From Oscillospiraceae bacterium (GTDB lineage Bacteria; Bacillota; Clostridia; UBA1381; UBA9506), in assembly GCA_015069045.1 (NCBI GenBank), contig SVJJ01000006.1:1-64000 (forward strand): DNA of 64,000 bases, in the 5' to 3' direction. Positions 29,790-39,366 of this stretch are shown here, one piece after another (the first letter of the stretch is position 1; each line of letters starts with the position of its first letter). The position numbers and the translations under genes are program-made. The notes beneath the pieces are model-generated. The model did not search any database and had not been told where the DNA came from. It saw only the letters and a program-made list of their open reading frames with translations.

Positions 29790-30914
29790 GTGAATGAAAA
29801 TAATGGTATATTTATTATATTTGCCTTTGTCGTAGCCTTAATTATTACCTACGCCTCTACCCCCTTAGCCCAAAGACTTTCTTTTAAGCTTGGGGCAGTA
29901 GATATACCGAAGGATAACCGCCGCATGCATAAGGAACCTAAAGCATTATTGGGTGGTTTAGCTATTTTCTATGGTTTTTTGGTTAGCGTTTTGTGCTTTG
30001 GTGATTTTCTGTTGCCCTTCGGGGGACTCAATATGAATCTGCTGGGTATTTTACTTGGTTGTACCATTGTAGTTATATTGGGTGTGTTTGATGACATTAA
30101 GCCGCGTCCGGCTCTTTTTAAATTTATTATTCAAGTTATTGCTGCGGCAATTCCTGTGTTTCTGGGTGTTCGCGTGTTTACAATTAGCAACCCCATTACA
30201 GATACGTTAATATCCTTACCCGCATGGGTATCTATTGCAGGAAGTATTTTGTGGATTGTTGGTGTAACAAACGCCGTAAACTTAATTGATGGGTTAGACG
30301 GCTTAGCTGCCGGCATTTCCTCAATTGCAGCTGTCGCTCTTTTATCTGTTCTTTTAATCGAACATAATGGTTCCATTACCTTACTTGTGATGGCTGCTGC
30401 CTTAGCCGGTTCTTGTTTTGGGTTTTTACCTCACAATTTTAATCCCGCTAAGTTATTTATGGGCGATACCGGTGCTACCTTCTTAGGTTTTATTTTAGCC
30501 TGCATTTCCATTCAAGGTCCTTTTAAAACCTATGTGGCTTTTACTGTTCCCTTTTTGGTGTTAGCCCTTCCTATTTTTGACACTTTGTTTGCTATTATTC
30601 GTCGTTTATTAAAAGGTCAACCCATTATGGCCCCGGATAGAGGTCACCTGCACCATCGATTAATTGACCGGGGGTTTTCCCACAAAACAACGGTTATTAT
30701 TATGTATGGTCTGTCAGCCATGTTGGCCATTAGTGCCATTGTTATGCTGCTGACGGATATAACACGGGCTGTTATTCTTTTAATTTCTGTTGCCTTGTTC
30801 GGCATATTTGCCTTTACTCTTACCAGTCGCACCGGCGCAAAAGAAACCGACCTGCAAACAAAGGATGCTGCAGATGTGCCAGACACATCTGTTGACGAAA
30901 AAGACACCTATTGA
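29790..30914 (+). CDS. Undecaprenyl-phosphate glycosyl-1-phosphate transferase (WecA/TagO, MraY family), GTG start
   Basis: DIPKDNRRMHKEPKALLGGLAIFYGF, NLIDGLDGLAAGIS, GDTGATFLGF, PDRGHLHHRLIDRG. Confidence 0.93.
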   Translation: MNENNGIFIIFAFVVALIITYASTPLAQRLSFKLGAVDIPKDNRRMHKEPKALLGGLAIFYGFLVSVLCFGDFLLPFGGLNMNLLGILLGCTIVVILGVFDDIKPRPALFKFIIQVIAAAIPVFLGVRVFTISNPITDTLISLPAWVSIAGSILWIVGVTNAVNLIDGLDGLAAGISSIAAVALLSVLLIEHNGSITLLVMAAALAGSCFGFLPHNFNPAKLFMGDTGATFLGFILACISIQGPFKTYVAFTVPFLVLALPIFDTLFAIIRRLLKGQPIMAPDRGHLHHRLIDRGFSHKTTVIIMYGLSAMLAISAIVMLLTDITRAVILLISVALFGIFAFTLTSRTGAKETDLQTKDAADVPDTSVDEKDTY

Positions 30915-30943
30915 TTCTATATTAAAAATATTATAAAAGGGTA

Positions 30944-30972
30944 TTGACAAAATAAGCTGGTTATGTTATACT
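30944..30972 (+). promoter_or_regulatory. Promoter for infC-rpmI-rplT
   Basis: TTGACA (30944-30949) N17 TATACT (30967-30972). Confidence 0.85.
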
Positions 30973-30977
30973 CTTCG

Positions 30978-31090
30978 TATATGAGTAAGCGGAAACAATC
31001 GTTTTCCACCATCAGGCCAAGCCTACATGGTCAATATGCTTTTTGTTAAGTATATTTGCGGATAGGTTTTGCCTATCCGCTTTTTCTGCA
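30978..31090 (+). promoter_or_regulatory. Ribosomal protein L20-type leader with terminator
   Basis: ~110-nt leader before infC ending in GCGGATAGG-TTTTG-CCTATCCGC-TTTTT. Confidence 0.75.
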
Positions 31091-31127
31091 GGATAATTCC
31101 TGAAAAACTTTATGGAGGTGCTTTTAC

Positions 31128-31649
31128 ATTAGTAAGCAGGAAATGATGATTAATGAAGAGATTAGAGTTGGTCAGGTCCGCCTTGTCGGTCCGGATGGAG
31201 AGCAATTGGGTATTATGGAAAGCTCTGCGGCTCTTGATCTTGCGTATCAAAAAAATTTGGATTTGGTTTTAATTGCGCCAAAGGCTGAGCCCCCGGTTTG
31301 CAAGGTAATGGACTATGGTAAGTATAAGTTCGAGCTTGCAAAGCGTGATAAAGAGGCGCGTAAGAATCAAAAGGTCGTTAACGTAAAGGAGCTTCGAATC
31401 TCCTCATCTATCGACGAGCATGATTTTGATACAAAGGTTAATCATGCCAAAAAGTTTTTGCAGGATGGAGACAAGGTTAAGGTTTCCATTCGGTTCCGTG
31501 GCAGAGAAATTCATCACTCAGCATTGGGCGCAAAAAGCTTAGAGCGTTTTCGGGATGCACTGGCAGATTTCGGCACTTGCGATAAACCCCCTAAACTTGA
31601 GGGCCGAAGCATGAGTTTACTCATTTCGCCCAGCGCGAAAAAAGACTGA
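31128..31649 (+). CDS. infC: Translation initiation factor IF-3, likely AUU start at 31128
   Basis: GGAGG at 31114-31118, in-frame ATT at 31128 giving [30 protein letters not shown]. Confidence 0.93.
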   Translation: MSKQEMMINEEIRVGQVRLVGPDGEQLGIMESSAALDLAYQKNLDLVLIAPKAEPPVCKVMDYGKYKFELAKRDKEARKNQKVVNVKELRISSSIDEHDFDTKVNHAKKFLQDGDKVKVSIRFRGREIHHSALGAKSLERFRDALADFGTCDKPPKLEGRSMSLLISPSAKKD

Positions 31650-31701
31650 GACAAATTATATTTGTACATTATTATTTATGGAATGGAAGGAGAACCAAAC
31701 T

Positions 31702-31899
31702 ATGCCTAAGATTAAAACACACAGGGCTTCAGCAAAACGGTTTAAGGTAACCAAAAACGGTAAAATTAAAATGAAACATGCGTTTAAGAGTCACATTTTA
31801 AACAAAAAATCTACTAAGAGAAAACGCCAATTGCGTAAAGGCGCCTATGCTTGTGATGCAAACGCCAAGGTCATCAAGAAGTTGATTCCCTACAAATAA
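31702..31899 (+). CDS. rpmI: 50S ribosomal protein L35
   Basis: [23 protein letters not shown]. Confidence 0.97.
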   Translation: MPKIKTHRASAKRFKVTKNGKIKMKHAFKSHILNKKSTKRKRQLRKGAYACDANAKVIKKLIPYK

Positions 31900-31936
31900 T
31901 AATCACGATTTGAGAAATTTCAGGAGGTAAGAAAAA

Positions 31937-32290
31937 ATGGCAAGAGTTAAAGGCGCTTTAAATACGCGTAAAAGACATAAACGAATTCTGAAACTGGCAA
32001 AGGGCTACAGAGGCGGCAAAAGTAAGCTCTTTAGAACAGCTAAACAGGCTGTTATGAAATCCCTGTCCTACGCTTATGTGGGCAGAAAGCAGAAAAAACG
32101 CGATTTCCGTCGTTTGTGGATTACCAGAATCAGTGCTCAGGCTAAGGCTTGCGGCATGAATTATTCAACCTTTATGAATGGTCTTAAAAAAGCTGGTATC
32201 ACCATGAATAGAAAAATGCTGGCAGAAATTGCAGTAAGCGACAAAGAAGGCTTTGCAGCTTTAGTTGAAAAGGCAAAGGCTAATCTGTAA
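31937..32290 (+). CDS. rplT: 50S ribosomal protein L20
   Basis: [33 protein letters not shown]. Confidence 0.98.
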   Translation: MARVKGALNTRKRHKRILKLAKGYRGGKSKLFRTAKQAVMKSLSYAYVGRKQKKRDFRRLWITRISAQAKACGMNYSTFMNGLKKAGITMNRKMLAEIAVSDKEGFAALVEKAKANL

Positions 32291-32396
32291 AATCCATCAT
32301 AAGAATTGAAAAGAGAGCTTTTGCTAGTTGATGGCGAAAGCTCCTTTTTATACCATTTTTTGTATAGATTATAACCATCCGAAAGGGAGATCCTTT

Positions 32397-33044
32397 ATGA
32401 AAACCAGATTTATTTTTGTTCGTCATGGCGAGGCCAGCGGCAATATTGATAGAATTTTTCATGGTTTTACCAACTCTGAATTAACCAAAAACGGTCGTCA
32501 ACAAATAGAGCGAACCGCCTTGCGGCTCTCCGAAGAGACTATTGACTATATTTGCTCCAGCGATTTAAAGCGCGCCTATGAAACCGCCAAAAAAATTGCT
32601 GAGCCACATAACCTTACCGTAGATATCGACCCGCGTTTTCGAGAAATAAATGGAGGATTGTGGGAAAACGAGTATTGGGCGCAGTTGCCGGATTTATATC
32701 CCGAAAGCTACAAACTTTGGCTGGAAGAGCCCCATGCAGTTTGTCTGCCTAAGGGCGAAAGTATGGCAGCCTTTTTTGATCGTCTTCTCCAGGGTCTGAT
32801 GTCTCTGTTGAACACCCATAAAGGTCAAACTATATGCATTGCTACCCACGGAACCGCCATTCGTGTGCTATGCTGTTATTGTAAGGGAAAGCCCCTGACA
32901 GAACTGAATGATATTGCCTGGTGTGATAATGCCTCTATTACCATTGCCGAGCATGACGGAACGGGTTTTCATGTTGTTGTGGATGGGGATAATCACCACC
33001 TGGCCGACATTTCCACAATTAACGACCAAGATTGGTGGAAATGA
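32397..33044 (+). CDS. Histidine phosphatase (phosphoglycerate mutase-like) family protein
   Basis: FVRHGEASGN RHG motif, ATHGTAIRVL; start at 32397 with AGGGAGA RBS. Confidence 0.92.
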   Translation: MKTRFIFVRHGEASGNIDRIFHGFTNSELTKNGRQQIERTALRLSEETIDYICSSDLKRAYETAKKIAEPHNLTVDIDPRFREINGGLWENEYWAQLPDLYPESYKLWLEEPHAVCLPKGESMAAFFDRLLQGLMSLLNTHKGQTICIATHGTAIRVLCCYCKGKPLTELNDIAWCDNASITIAEHDGTGFHVVVDGDNHHLADISTINDQDWWK

Positions 33045-33070
33045 CCCTCAAGATTTTTTAAAGCTTTTTC

Positions 33071-33107
33071 AGTATCTTGCATGGCCTTAATACAAGATAC
33101 TTTTTTA
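33071..33107 (+). terminator. Intrinsic terminator
   Basis: AGTATCTTG-CATGGCCTTAATA-CAAGATACT-TTTTT. Confidence 0.8.
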
Positions 33108-33264
33108 ATCTGCAGTAACATTTCTTTCGGTCTAAATCCGATTTTTCATCTTTCAGGCATAATAACAAAAATCAGAGTAAGCCTTGAGTGGCCTACTCTG
33201 ATTGAATATGTGTTATCTTACTATGATCATGTAAAGAATCAATTGAGAATAGTAAATAACTCTC

Positions 33265-34305
33265 TTATAATGTTGCATATTGTTTTGAATTGCTGCTTAT
33301 ATAAGCTGCCTCAATAACTTTTTGAGATGCAATTGCTTCTTTTGCCGTTATGGGAATGTCACCCATTCCGGCAACAGCCTTTCCAAAGGCCTCAATTTCC
33401 TTGGTATACATATTGCCAAATTCAACTTCAATATTCATAGGAGCAACATCATTCCTGTTTTGACTGGCGTCATATCCAAGTGTTTCATCCGCACAAAGCA
33501 CTTCAATTTCTCCGCCTTCAACTTGAGATATTGTTCCCTGGGCAAATATGCTGCCCTTTGTTCCATAAAATTCAATTTTGCACTTTGCTGCATCGTCCGG
33601 AATATTGAAGTTTGCATCAACGTAGGCAATAGCGCCATTTTCAAGCCGCATAATAACTGCACCTGCATCCTCCACGCTGTAATTAAATATCTGATTGCCA
33701 ACTATGCCCGCCGCTTCCTTAACCTCCATGCCGGTAATATAGCGAATAAGGTCAACACAGTGCACACCCATGTCCATCATGGCGCCACCGCCGGAAAGCT
33801 TAATATCCTGTCGCCAGCAGTTCTCCATTTCAGGATACCAGCAAGTAAGCTGTGCTCTGGCTGATACAATTTCACCAATTTTGCCGCTTTGCACAAGTTC
33901 CTTCATAACTTGATGGTAGGAATGAAATCTCATCATAAAACCAACGCCAAGTTTAACACCCTTCAATTCGCAGTATGCTGCTATTTCTTCTGCCTCTTCC
34001 GATGTTAAACCCACGGGTTTTTCGATTAAAATATCCTTTTTGGCATCAGCAGCAGCAAAAGCCTGCTCCTTGTGACAAAAAACGGGAGACGCTATGTATA
34101 CTGCCTGAATTTCATCAATAGCTAAAAGCTCCTCAATGTTATCAAACGCATACTTTGCATGATACTTTTCTTTACAATTGTCTGCTGCGGCCTTGTTTGC
34201 GTCCATAACAGCAATAAGCTCAGCGTTTTCTGCCAACATCATGCCCGGCAATGTTCTTCTGTCTGCGATACCACCGCATCCAATTACGCCCCATTTAATT
34301 TTCAT
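33265..34305 (-). CDS. Gfo/Idh/MocA family oxidoreductase
   Basis: WGVIGCGGIADRRTLPGM, LIEKPVGLTSEEAEEIAAYCE. Confidence 0.93.
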   Translation of the reverse strand: MKIKWGVIGCGGIADRRTLPGMMLAENAELIAVMDANKAAADNCKEKYHAKYAFDNIEELLAIDEIQAVYIASPVFCHKEQAFAAADAKKDILIEKPVGLTSEEAEEIAAYCELKGVKLGVGFMMRFHSYHQVMKELVQSGKIGEIVSARAQLTCWYPEMENCWRQDIKLSGGGAMMDMGVHCVDLIRYITGMEVKEAAGIVGNQIFNYSVEDAGAVIMRLENGAIAYVDANFNIPDDAAKCKIEFYGTKGSIFAQGTISQVEGGEIEVLCADETLGYDASQNRNDVAPMNIEVEFGNMYTKEIEAFGKAVAGMGDIPITAKEAIASQKVIEAAYISSNSKQYATL

Positions 34306-34320
34306 ACATATCGCTCCTGA

Positions 34321-35121
34321 TTACTTATTCTTTCTATGATTTTCAAGCATATCAACATATTCAACAAGATTGTCAATAATCTCATTGCAAATTTGTTCAC
34401 CCAACTCCTTAGATGCACGTTCAGGCAGTCCCATAACGCCTACCTCAATTTCATCTCTTTGGCCAACTGTTTCCACAATATACGGACTATCTACCGGTTT
34501 AATTCTCTTTTCAAACCAATCCTGGTCTGTTCTCATCATTTTTGCTAGATACTCATCGTCCATAACGATTTCGTCTCCAACCAGCTCAGGTGCCCAATAC
34601 TTCATAACAGATGTCTCCATCATGCCTGCATGGAAATCATGCTCCGGCTCAAGTTTAAATCCGCTCATCCATACCGGTGACAGGTTAAACACTTCAATAA
34701 TAGAAAGTGTTATTTTTTCCGCCATATCCTTGTTTTTTCTTAAAAGCATATGGAAGCTGTTTTTAAGTGCATTCAAATTATCTGTGCCACCGTGTCCCAA
34801 TAAAACGATAATATTTTCAAATCCCATTCTGGCAAACTCTGACACAATTTCAGATATATATAACCCAAAAGTGTTCGGATTTACATTAACCGTTCCTAAA
34901 AGCTCACCGCCTGAAAAACAGTAATTTACAGATGGTGCAACAACAGCATTTAATCTATCTCCTGCAAGTACTGTAGGTTTCACTGCATTAAGAATATCGG
35001 TAGATAGGGGCAAATGATAGCCATGTTGTTCAACTACACCAGTCGGGATAATCACTGTCCTTGTTTTTTCCATTGCCTGCTTCATGTCCCGAACTGTCAT
35101 CTTTTCCATATAAAATGCCAT
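34321..35121 (-). CDS. Creatininase family protein
   Basis: VIIPTGVVEQHGYHLPLSTD, ENIIVLLGHGGTDN, HDFHAGMMETS. Confidence 0.9.
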   Translation of the reverse strand: MAFYMEKMTVRDMKQAMEKTRTVIIPTGVVEQHGYHLPLSTDILNAVKPTVLAGDRLNAVVAPSVNYCFSGGELLGTVNVNPNTFGLYISEIVSEFARMGFENIIVLLGHGGTDNLNALKNSFHMLLRKNKDMAEKITLSIIEVFNLSPVWMSGFKLEPEHDFHAGMMETSVMKYWAPELVGDEIVMDDEYLAKMMRTDQDWFEKRIKPVDSPYIVETVGQRDEIEVGVMGLPERASKELGEQICNEIIDNLVEYVDMLENHRKNK

Positions 35122-35170
35122 TTTTGTTCCTCCTTACTGTTCTCCCTTAAATATTACTTCCCTCTAAGCA

Positions 35171-36481
35171 TTATTTGCCTGCCTGCATTTCTGCAACAGA
35201 CTCTAAAACTGCATCAGCCATGTATTCAAGCTGCTCATCGCTTAAACCATAAAGGGGCAGGTGTGTAAATCTCTTATAAAATACCTCTTCACAGTTAGGA
35301 CATGTCTTAGCAATTTCATCAGAGTTATAGCCCATATCCTGCACAACCTTAAATCTGTATAACGGACCAAAGTGTGCAATTTGAGTAACACCCTTTTCCT
35401 CAAGCTTTTTCTTTAATACCTGAATATCTCCTCCTGCTTTATCAGGGTCGATTTGCAGTAAATAAAGATGGAAGGTAGGTTTAATATTTTCGTTGCCTAA
35501 ATCCTGAGGAATAATGGCATCGTTTGCAGCAAATCTTTCTGTCAAATAGCGAGCCGCCTTGGTTCTTTTAGCAATAATTTCCTCATTACGAGAAACCTGC
35601 AGGGTAAGACCTAAGCCCTGAATTTCTGTTGTTGAGGCATTACCTGCCATAAAGGGCTTCTCTTTGCCCGGGATGGGGGTAATGTTATAAAGCCAGTCCT
35701 TAATCGGGCAGGAAAAATCAAGACCAAGGAAACGAGCTCTCTTCATATCAGGTCCAAATCCGGGAATTGTTGTTGTTAAAATACCACCCTCACCAAAGGA
35801 TGTAATGTTTTTAACCTCGTGCATTGAAAATGATGCAAAATCACCGATTGTACCGATTTTCTTGCCATTATACATAGCACCAAAAGCATGAGCTGCATCT
35901 TCTAACACAAGAATGTCGTGCTTTCTGGCTATTTCCATAATAGGATCCATGTCAACAGGATAACCGCCAATATGTACAGGAACAATCATTTTTGTCTTAT
36001 CTGTGATTTTTCTTTCTACATCCTTAGGATCCATATTAATTGTTTTGGGGTCAACATCCGCAAAAACTAATTTACATCCAATTGATAACGGATATGCCAT
36101 TGTAGCAACAAAGGTGATAGCTGGAACAATAACCTCATCGCCTTCCTTAAGGTTTGCGTACTTGTAGGCAATTTCAAAGCCCGCTGTTGCATTTGTTACA
36201 AAGGTAGATGTTTCGGTTCCCAAATATTCGTTACATGCGGCCTCTGCTTCTTCAACCTTGCTTCCCAGAGAAAGTTTTCCCGGTGGTGTAGCAAGGGCAT
36301 CCAGCTTCTTAACTTGTTGCCAAACAGCCTCTAACGCATCATCATATTCCTTACCCTCACCCTGCATGAGAAAACGAATGATTTCCATTAAGTCGTTAAC
36401 ATTATAGTTCTCTCCTACAGCTGCCCAGGGTACTCTTGTAGCCCCTGTGTTGTACCTAAAGTCCGTTGTTTGTTTTGCCAT
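35171..36481 (-). CDS. DegT/DnrJ/EryC1/StrS family PLP aminotransferase
   Basis: GDEVIVPAITFVATMAYPLSIGCKLVFADVD, EDAAHAFGAMYNGKKIGTIGDFASFSMHEVKNITSFGEGGILTT. Confidence 0.93.
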   Translation of the reverse strand: MAKQTTDFRYNTGATRVPWAAVGENYNVNDLMEIIRFLMQGEGKEYDDALEAVWQQVKKLDALATPPGKLSLGSKVEEAEAACNEYLGTETSTFVTNATAGFEIAYKYANLKEGDEVIVPAITFVATMAYPLSIGCKLVFADVDPKTINMDPKDVERKITDKTKMIVPVHIGGYPVDMDPIMEIARKHDILVLEDAAHAFGAMYNGKKIGTIGDFASFSMHEVKNITSFGEGGILTTTIPGFGPDMKRARFLGLDFSCPIKDWLYNITPIPGKEKPFMAGNASTTEIQGLGLTLQVSRNEEIIAKRTKAARYLTERFAANDAIIPQDLGNENIKPTFHLYLLQIDPDKAGGDIQVLKKKLEEKGVTQIAHFGPLYRFKVVQDMGYNSDEIAKTCPNCEEVFYKRFTHLPLYGLSDEQLEYMADAVLESVAEMQAGK

Positions 36482-36785
36482 TTCCTATTCCTCCTAAAAT
36501 TCATGTGATATATGTAATGCATTATAACTTCAATAAAAACGAAAATTTGCTCATTCCCCTCAGGCTTTTCTGTTAATAGAGGCAAATAAAAGCTATCTTC
36601 TGTACAGATATAAAAACATTATATCTTCTCATTTTGATTATACCTTCTCTTAAGAATAATGTCAATGACTTTTTCCTCTTTTTCGCAATCTTTTTTTCAC
36701 AATATACTGACGCAAAATCACTTCATAAAACGCAGAAAATGTAAACTTTTCAGCCACCGGAAAGCTATAAATTACTACTTTTCTA

Positions 36786-36814
36786 TTGAACAGAAAATAC
36801 CGTTGTGATATAAT
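36786..36814 (+). promoter_or_regulatory. Sigma-A promoter, probable original ychF promoter
   Basis: TTGAAC (36786-36791) N17 TATAAT (36809-36814). Confidence 0.75.
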
Positions 36815-37136
36815 TGATGTCCTGCATCTGAAATTCACACTGATTTTATATTACATATATTGCTACGGCTTGTAGACCGACTTAAAAACATCATAAAACA
36901 AAGGAGAAATGATAGATTATGAAATTAGGTATAGAAATATATCGGGCATTTTCATATAATTTCATAAAATCACATAAAACTCCTTAAAACCCAGTATTGA
37001 TACGACTTTCAAAAGGTTCAGATTTCATAAAGGTTTATATAACTTTATAAACCTCAACGCCAAAATGGTGTAAACGTGGTGTACAGATTAAAACAAATCC
37101 GGAAAAAGAGACAAATGCAACTTAATATTTTTTCAT

Positions 37137-37167
37137 AAAAACTGCGACTTTTGAAGTTGCAGTTTTT
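37137..37167 (+). terminator. Intrinsic terminator
   Basis: AAAAACTGCGACTTTTGAAGTTGCAGTTTTTG. Confidence 0.65.
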
Positions 37168-37294
37168 GTATTTTACGAGAAAACAAAAATTCCTCTATCG
37201 GAAAAATAAAACTAAATTTTACACAATAAAATTCTTGATATTTTTCCTATAATATGTTATACTATATACAGATAAACATAAGGAGCTTGGTTTT

Positions 37295-38191
37295 ATGAAG
37301 TATTTATCAGTGGCAGAAATAGCAAAGAAATGGAATTTGACAGACCGCAGCGTGCGAAAATATTGTCAGGACGGAAAAATCCCCGGTGCTTTTTTAACGG
37401 GCAAAACCTGGAACATTCCCGAAGACAGCGAAAAACCTAAGCGGGCAAAAAGAAAGTCAAGTAAACCTCAGACACTACTTGATATTTTAAAAGAACAAAA
37501 GGACAGTAAGCTTTCAGGTGGGATATATCATAGCATACAAATTGATTTGACATATAATTCAAACCATATTGAAGGCAGTCGCCTCACCCACGACCAGACG
37601 AGATATATTTTTGAGACCAATACTATCGGCATAACAGACGAAAGTGTAAATGTTGATGATATTGTGGAAACCACAAACCATTTCAGATGTATTGACTCTG
37701 TTATTGACAACGCCAAATATGAGCTTTCAGAAAAATATATAAAGGAACTGCATCTCATCTTAAAAAGTGGCACCAGTGACAGCAGAAAAGACTGGTTCAA
37801 AGTCGGTGATTATAAAAAACTTCCCAACGAAGTTGGTGGAATGGAAACTGTTCTCCCTGAAAATGTTCACACAGAAATCAGAAAACTTTTAGATGTATAT
37901 AATAGCAAAAAGCAAATAACATTAGATGATATTATAGATTTTCATGTTCACTTTGAACGCATTCACCCTTTCCAGGACGGCAACGGACGCGTAGGCAGAT
38001 TGATTATGTTCAAGGAATGCCTTAAACATAACATCACGCCATTTATCATTGATGAACAGCATAAAATGTTTTATTATAGAGGCTTGAAGGAATGGAATAA
38101 CGAAAAAGAATTCCTGCGTGATACAGTTCTTTCCTGCCAGGATACGTTTTATGAAATACTTAAATATTTCAGACTTGATAAAACATTATAA
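37295..38191 (+). CDS. Fic/DOC family protein with N-terminal HTH and inhibitory motif
   Basis: HPFQDGNGRVGR Fic core; NSNHIEGSRL (S/T-xxx-E-G/N) inhibitory helix; MKYLSVAEIAKKWNLTDRSVRKYCQDGKI HTH. Confidence 0.92.
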   Translation: MKYLSVAEIAKKWNLTDRSVRKYCQDGKIPGAFLTGKTWNIPEDSEKPKRAKRKSSKPQTLLDILKEQKDSKLSGGIYHSIQIDLTYNSNHIEGSRLTHDQTRYIFETNTIGITDESVNVDDIVETTNHFRCIDSVIDNAKYELSEKYIKELHLILKSGTSDSRKDWFKVGDYKKLPNEVGGMETVLPENVHTEIRKLLDVYNSKKQITLDDIIDFHVHFERIHPFQDGNGRVGRLIMFKECLKHNITPFIIDEQHKMFYYRGLKEWNNEKEFLRDTVLSCQDTFYEILKYFRLDKTL

Positions 38192-38210
38192 TAGAATATA
38201 TAATCCAATC

Positions 38211-38243
38211 AGCAGACTATAAATGTATGGTCTGCTTTTTTGT
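38211..38243 (+). terminator. Intrinsic terminator of fic gene
   Basis: AGCAGACTATAAATGTATGGTCTGCTTTTTT. Confidence 0.75.
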
Positions 38244-38255
38244 ATGCAAATAAAA

Positions 38256-38281
38256 ATGCTCACCTTAAAAAGTGAGCAAAA
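38256..38281 (-). terminator. Intrinsic terminator of XRE regulator gene
   Basis: TTTGCTCACTTTTTAAGGTGAGCATTTTT on minus strand. Confidence 0.65.
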
Positions 38282-38290
38282 ATAATACTA

Positions 38291-38617
38291 TTAATTTGAA
38301 GAATGTTTTATCATAGTGTCGATAACATCATAAATTTTATTTCTGTCATCAGCACTCAATTTGTCAAGCTTGTCAGCTAAAAGAGAATCCTTTACTGTGT
38401 AATTAGTATAAAGTACATCTGCAAGCAACATATCGGCTGAAACTTCAAGAGCATTTGCTATTTTAAGGAAGGTTTCAAGTGCCGGTATTTTTTCTCCCCT
38501 TTCAACCATTCCGATGTAATTTGTACTTAAATCAGTTTTTTCAGCTAATTGATCTTGCCGTAATTTTCTTTGATTCCTGTATTTCCTGATATTTTTACCT
38601 ATCGTATCTAACTTCAT
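38291..38617 (-). CDS. XRE-family HTH regulator
   Basis: IGKNIRKYRNQRKLRQDQLAEKTDLSTNYIGMVERGEKIPALETFLKIANAL. Confidence 0.92.
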   Translation of the reverse strand: MKLDTIGKNIRKYRNQRKLRQDQLAEKTDLSTNYIGMVERGEKIPALETFLKIANALEVSADMLLADVLYTNYTVKDSLLADKLDKLSADDRNKIYDVIDTMIKHSSN

Positions 38618-38647
38618 CTTACAACCTCCTGATAGTCAACTTCTATC

Positions 38648-38720
38648 ACTATTAGTATAGATGAATAATTTGATTATATAAACAAACCAAACGGAAGATA
38701 CAATAACTATTAGTATTGAT
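38648..38720. repeat. Two near-identical 15-bp direct repeats in divergent intergenic region (putative XRE operators)
   Basis: ACTATTAGTATAGAT (38648-38662) and ACTATTAGTATTGAT (38706-38720). Confidence 0.55.
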
Positions 38721-38772
38721 TTAATGCAGATAGTGTAGTATAATATCTGCATAGCTATTATAATTTTAGGAC

Positions 38773-39305
38773 GTGATTGATGTGGAACATTATACTGCTT
38801 GTTTCTTCGGTCACAGAAAGATTGATGAAACAGATGAATTAAAGAATATCCTGTGCGGAATTATAGAACATTTAATTGTAAACGAAAAAGTAGACACCTT
38901 CCTCTTCGGGAGCAAAAGTGAGTTTGATAGTCTATGCCTTAAAACCGTAACTGAACTGAAAAAAAATATCCTCACATCAAGCGTTTATATGTCAGGTCGG
39001 CATATCAATATATTCCCGACTGGTATGAACAAAGCTTGCTTAAACATTATGAAGATACATACTTCCCTGAACATATGGAAAACGCAGGCAGAGCATCTTA
39101 TGTGGAACGCAATCAGGAAATGATTGACCATAGCAAATACTGTGTGGTCTATTACGATGAAAATTATCTTCCGCCAAGACGAAAAAACAGCAAACGAGAT
39201 TTGACAGACTACCAACCTAAAAGTGGAACAAAAGTCGCTTATGACTATGCTGTCAAAAAGAAAAGGATGATTATAAATGTATTGATTAAAGAGAAGGTAT
39301 TGTGA
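38773..39305 (+). pseudogene. SLOG/DUF1273-like gene split by a frameshift at an A8 tract
   Basis: Frame 1 ...FGHRKIDETDELKN...LFGSKSEFDSLCLKTVTELKK; -1 frame YPHIKRLYVRSAYQYIPDWYEQSLLKHYEDTYFPEHMENAGRASYVERNQEMIDHSKYCVVYYDENYLPPRRKNSKRDLTDYQPKSGTKVAYDYA. Confidence 0.75.
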
Positions 39306-39366
39306 AAGGCTATAAATTGAATAAAAATTGTATTTTCTTCAAAAAACAAGAATTTTGTTAAATCAA

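Noticed and set aside
34370-34924. 184-aa + strand ORF
   Set aside because: Antisense to the creatininase-family gene; codon-bias artefact
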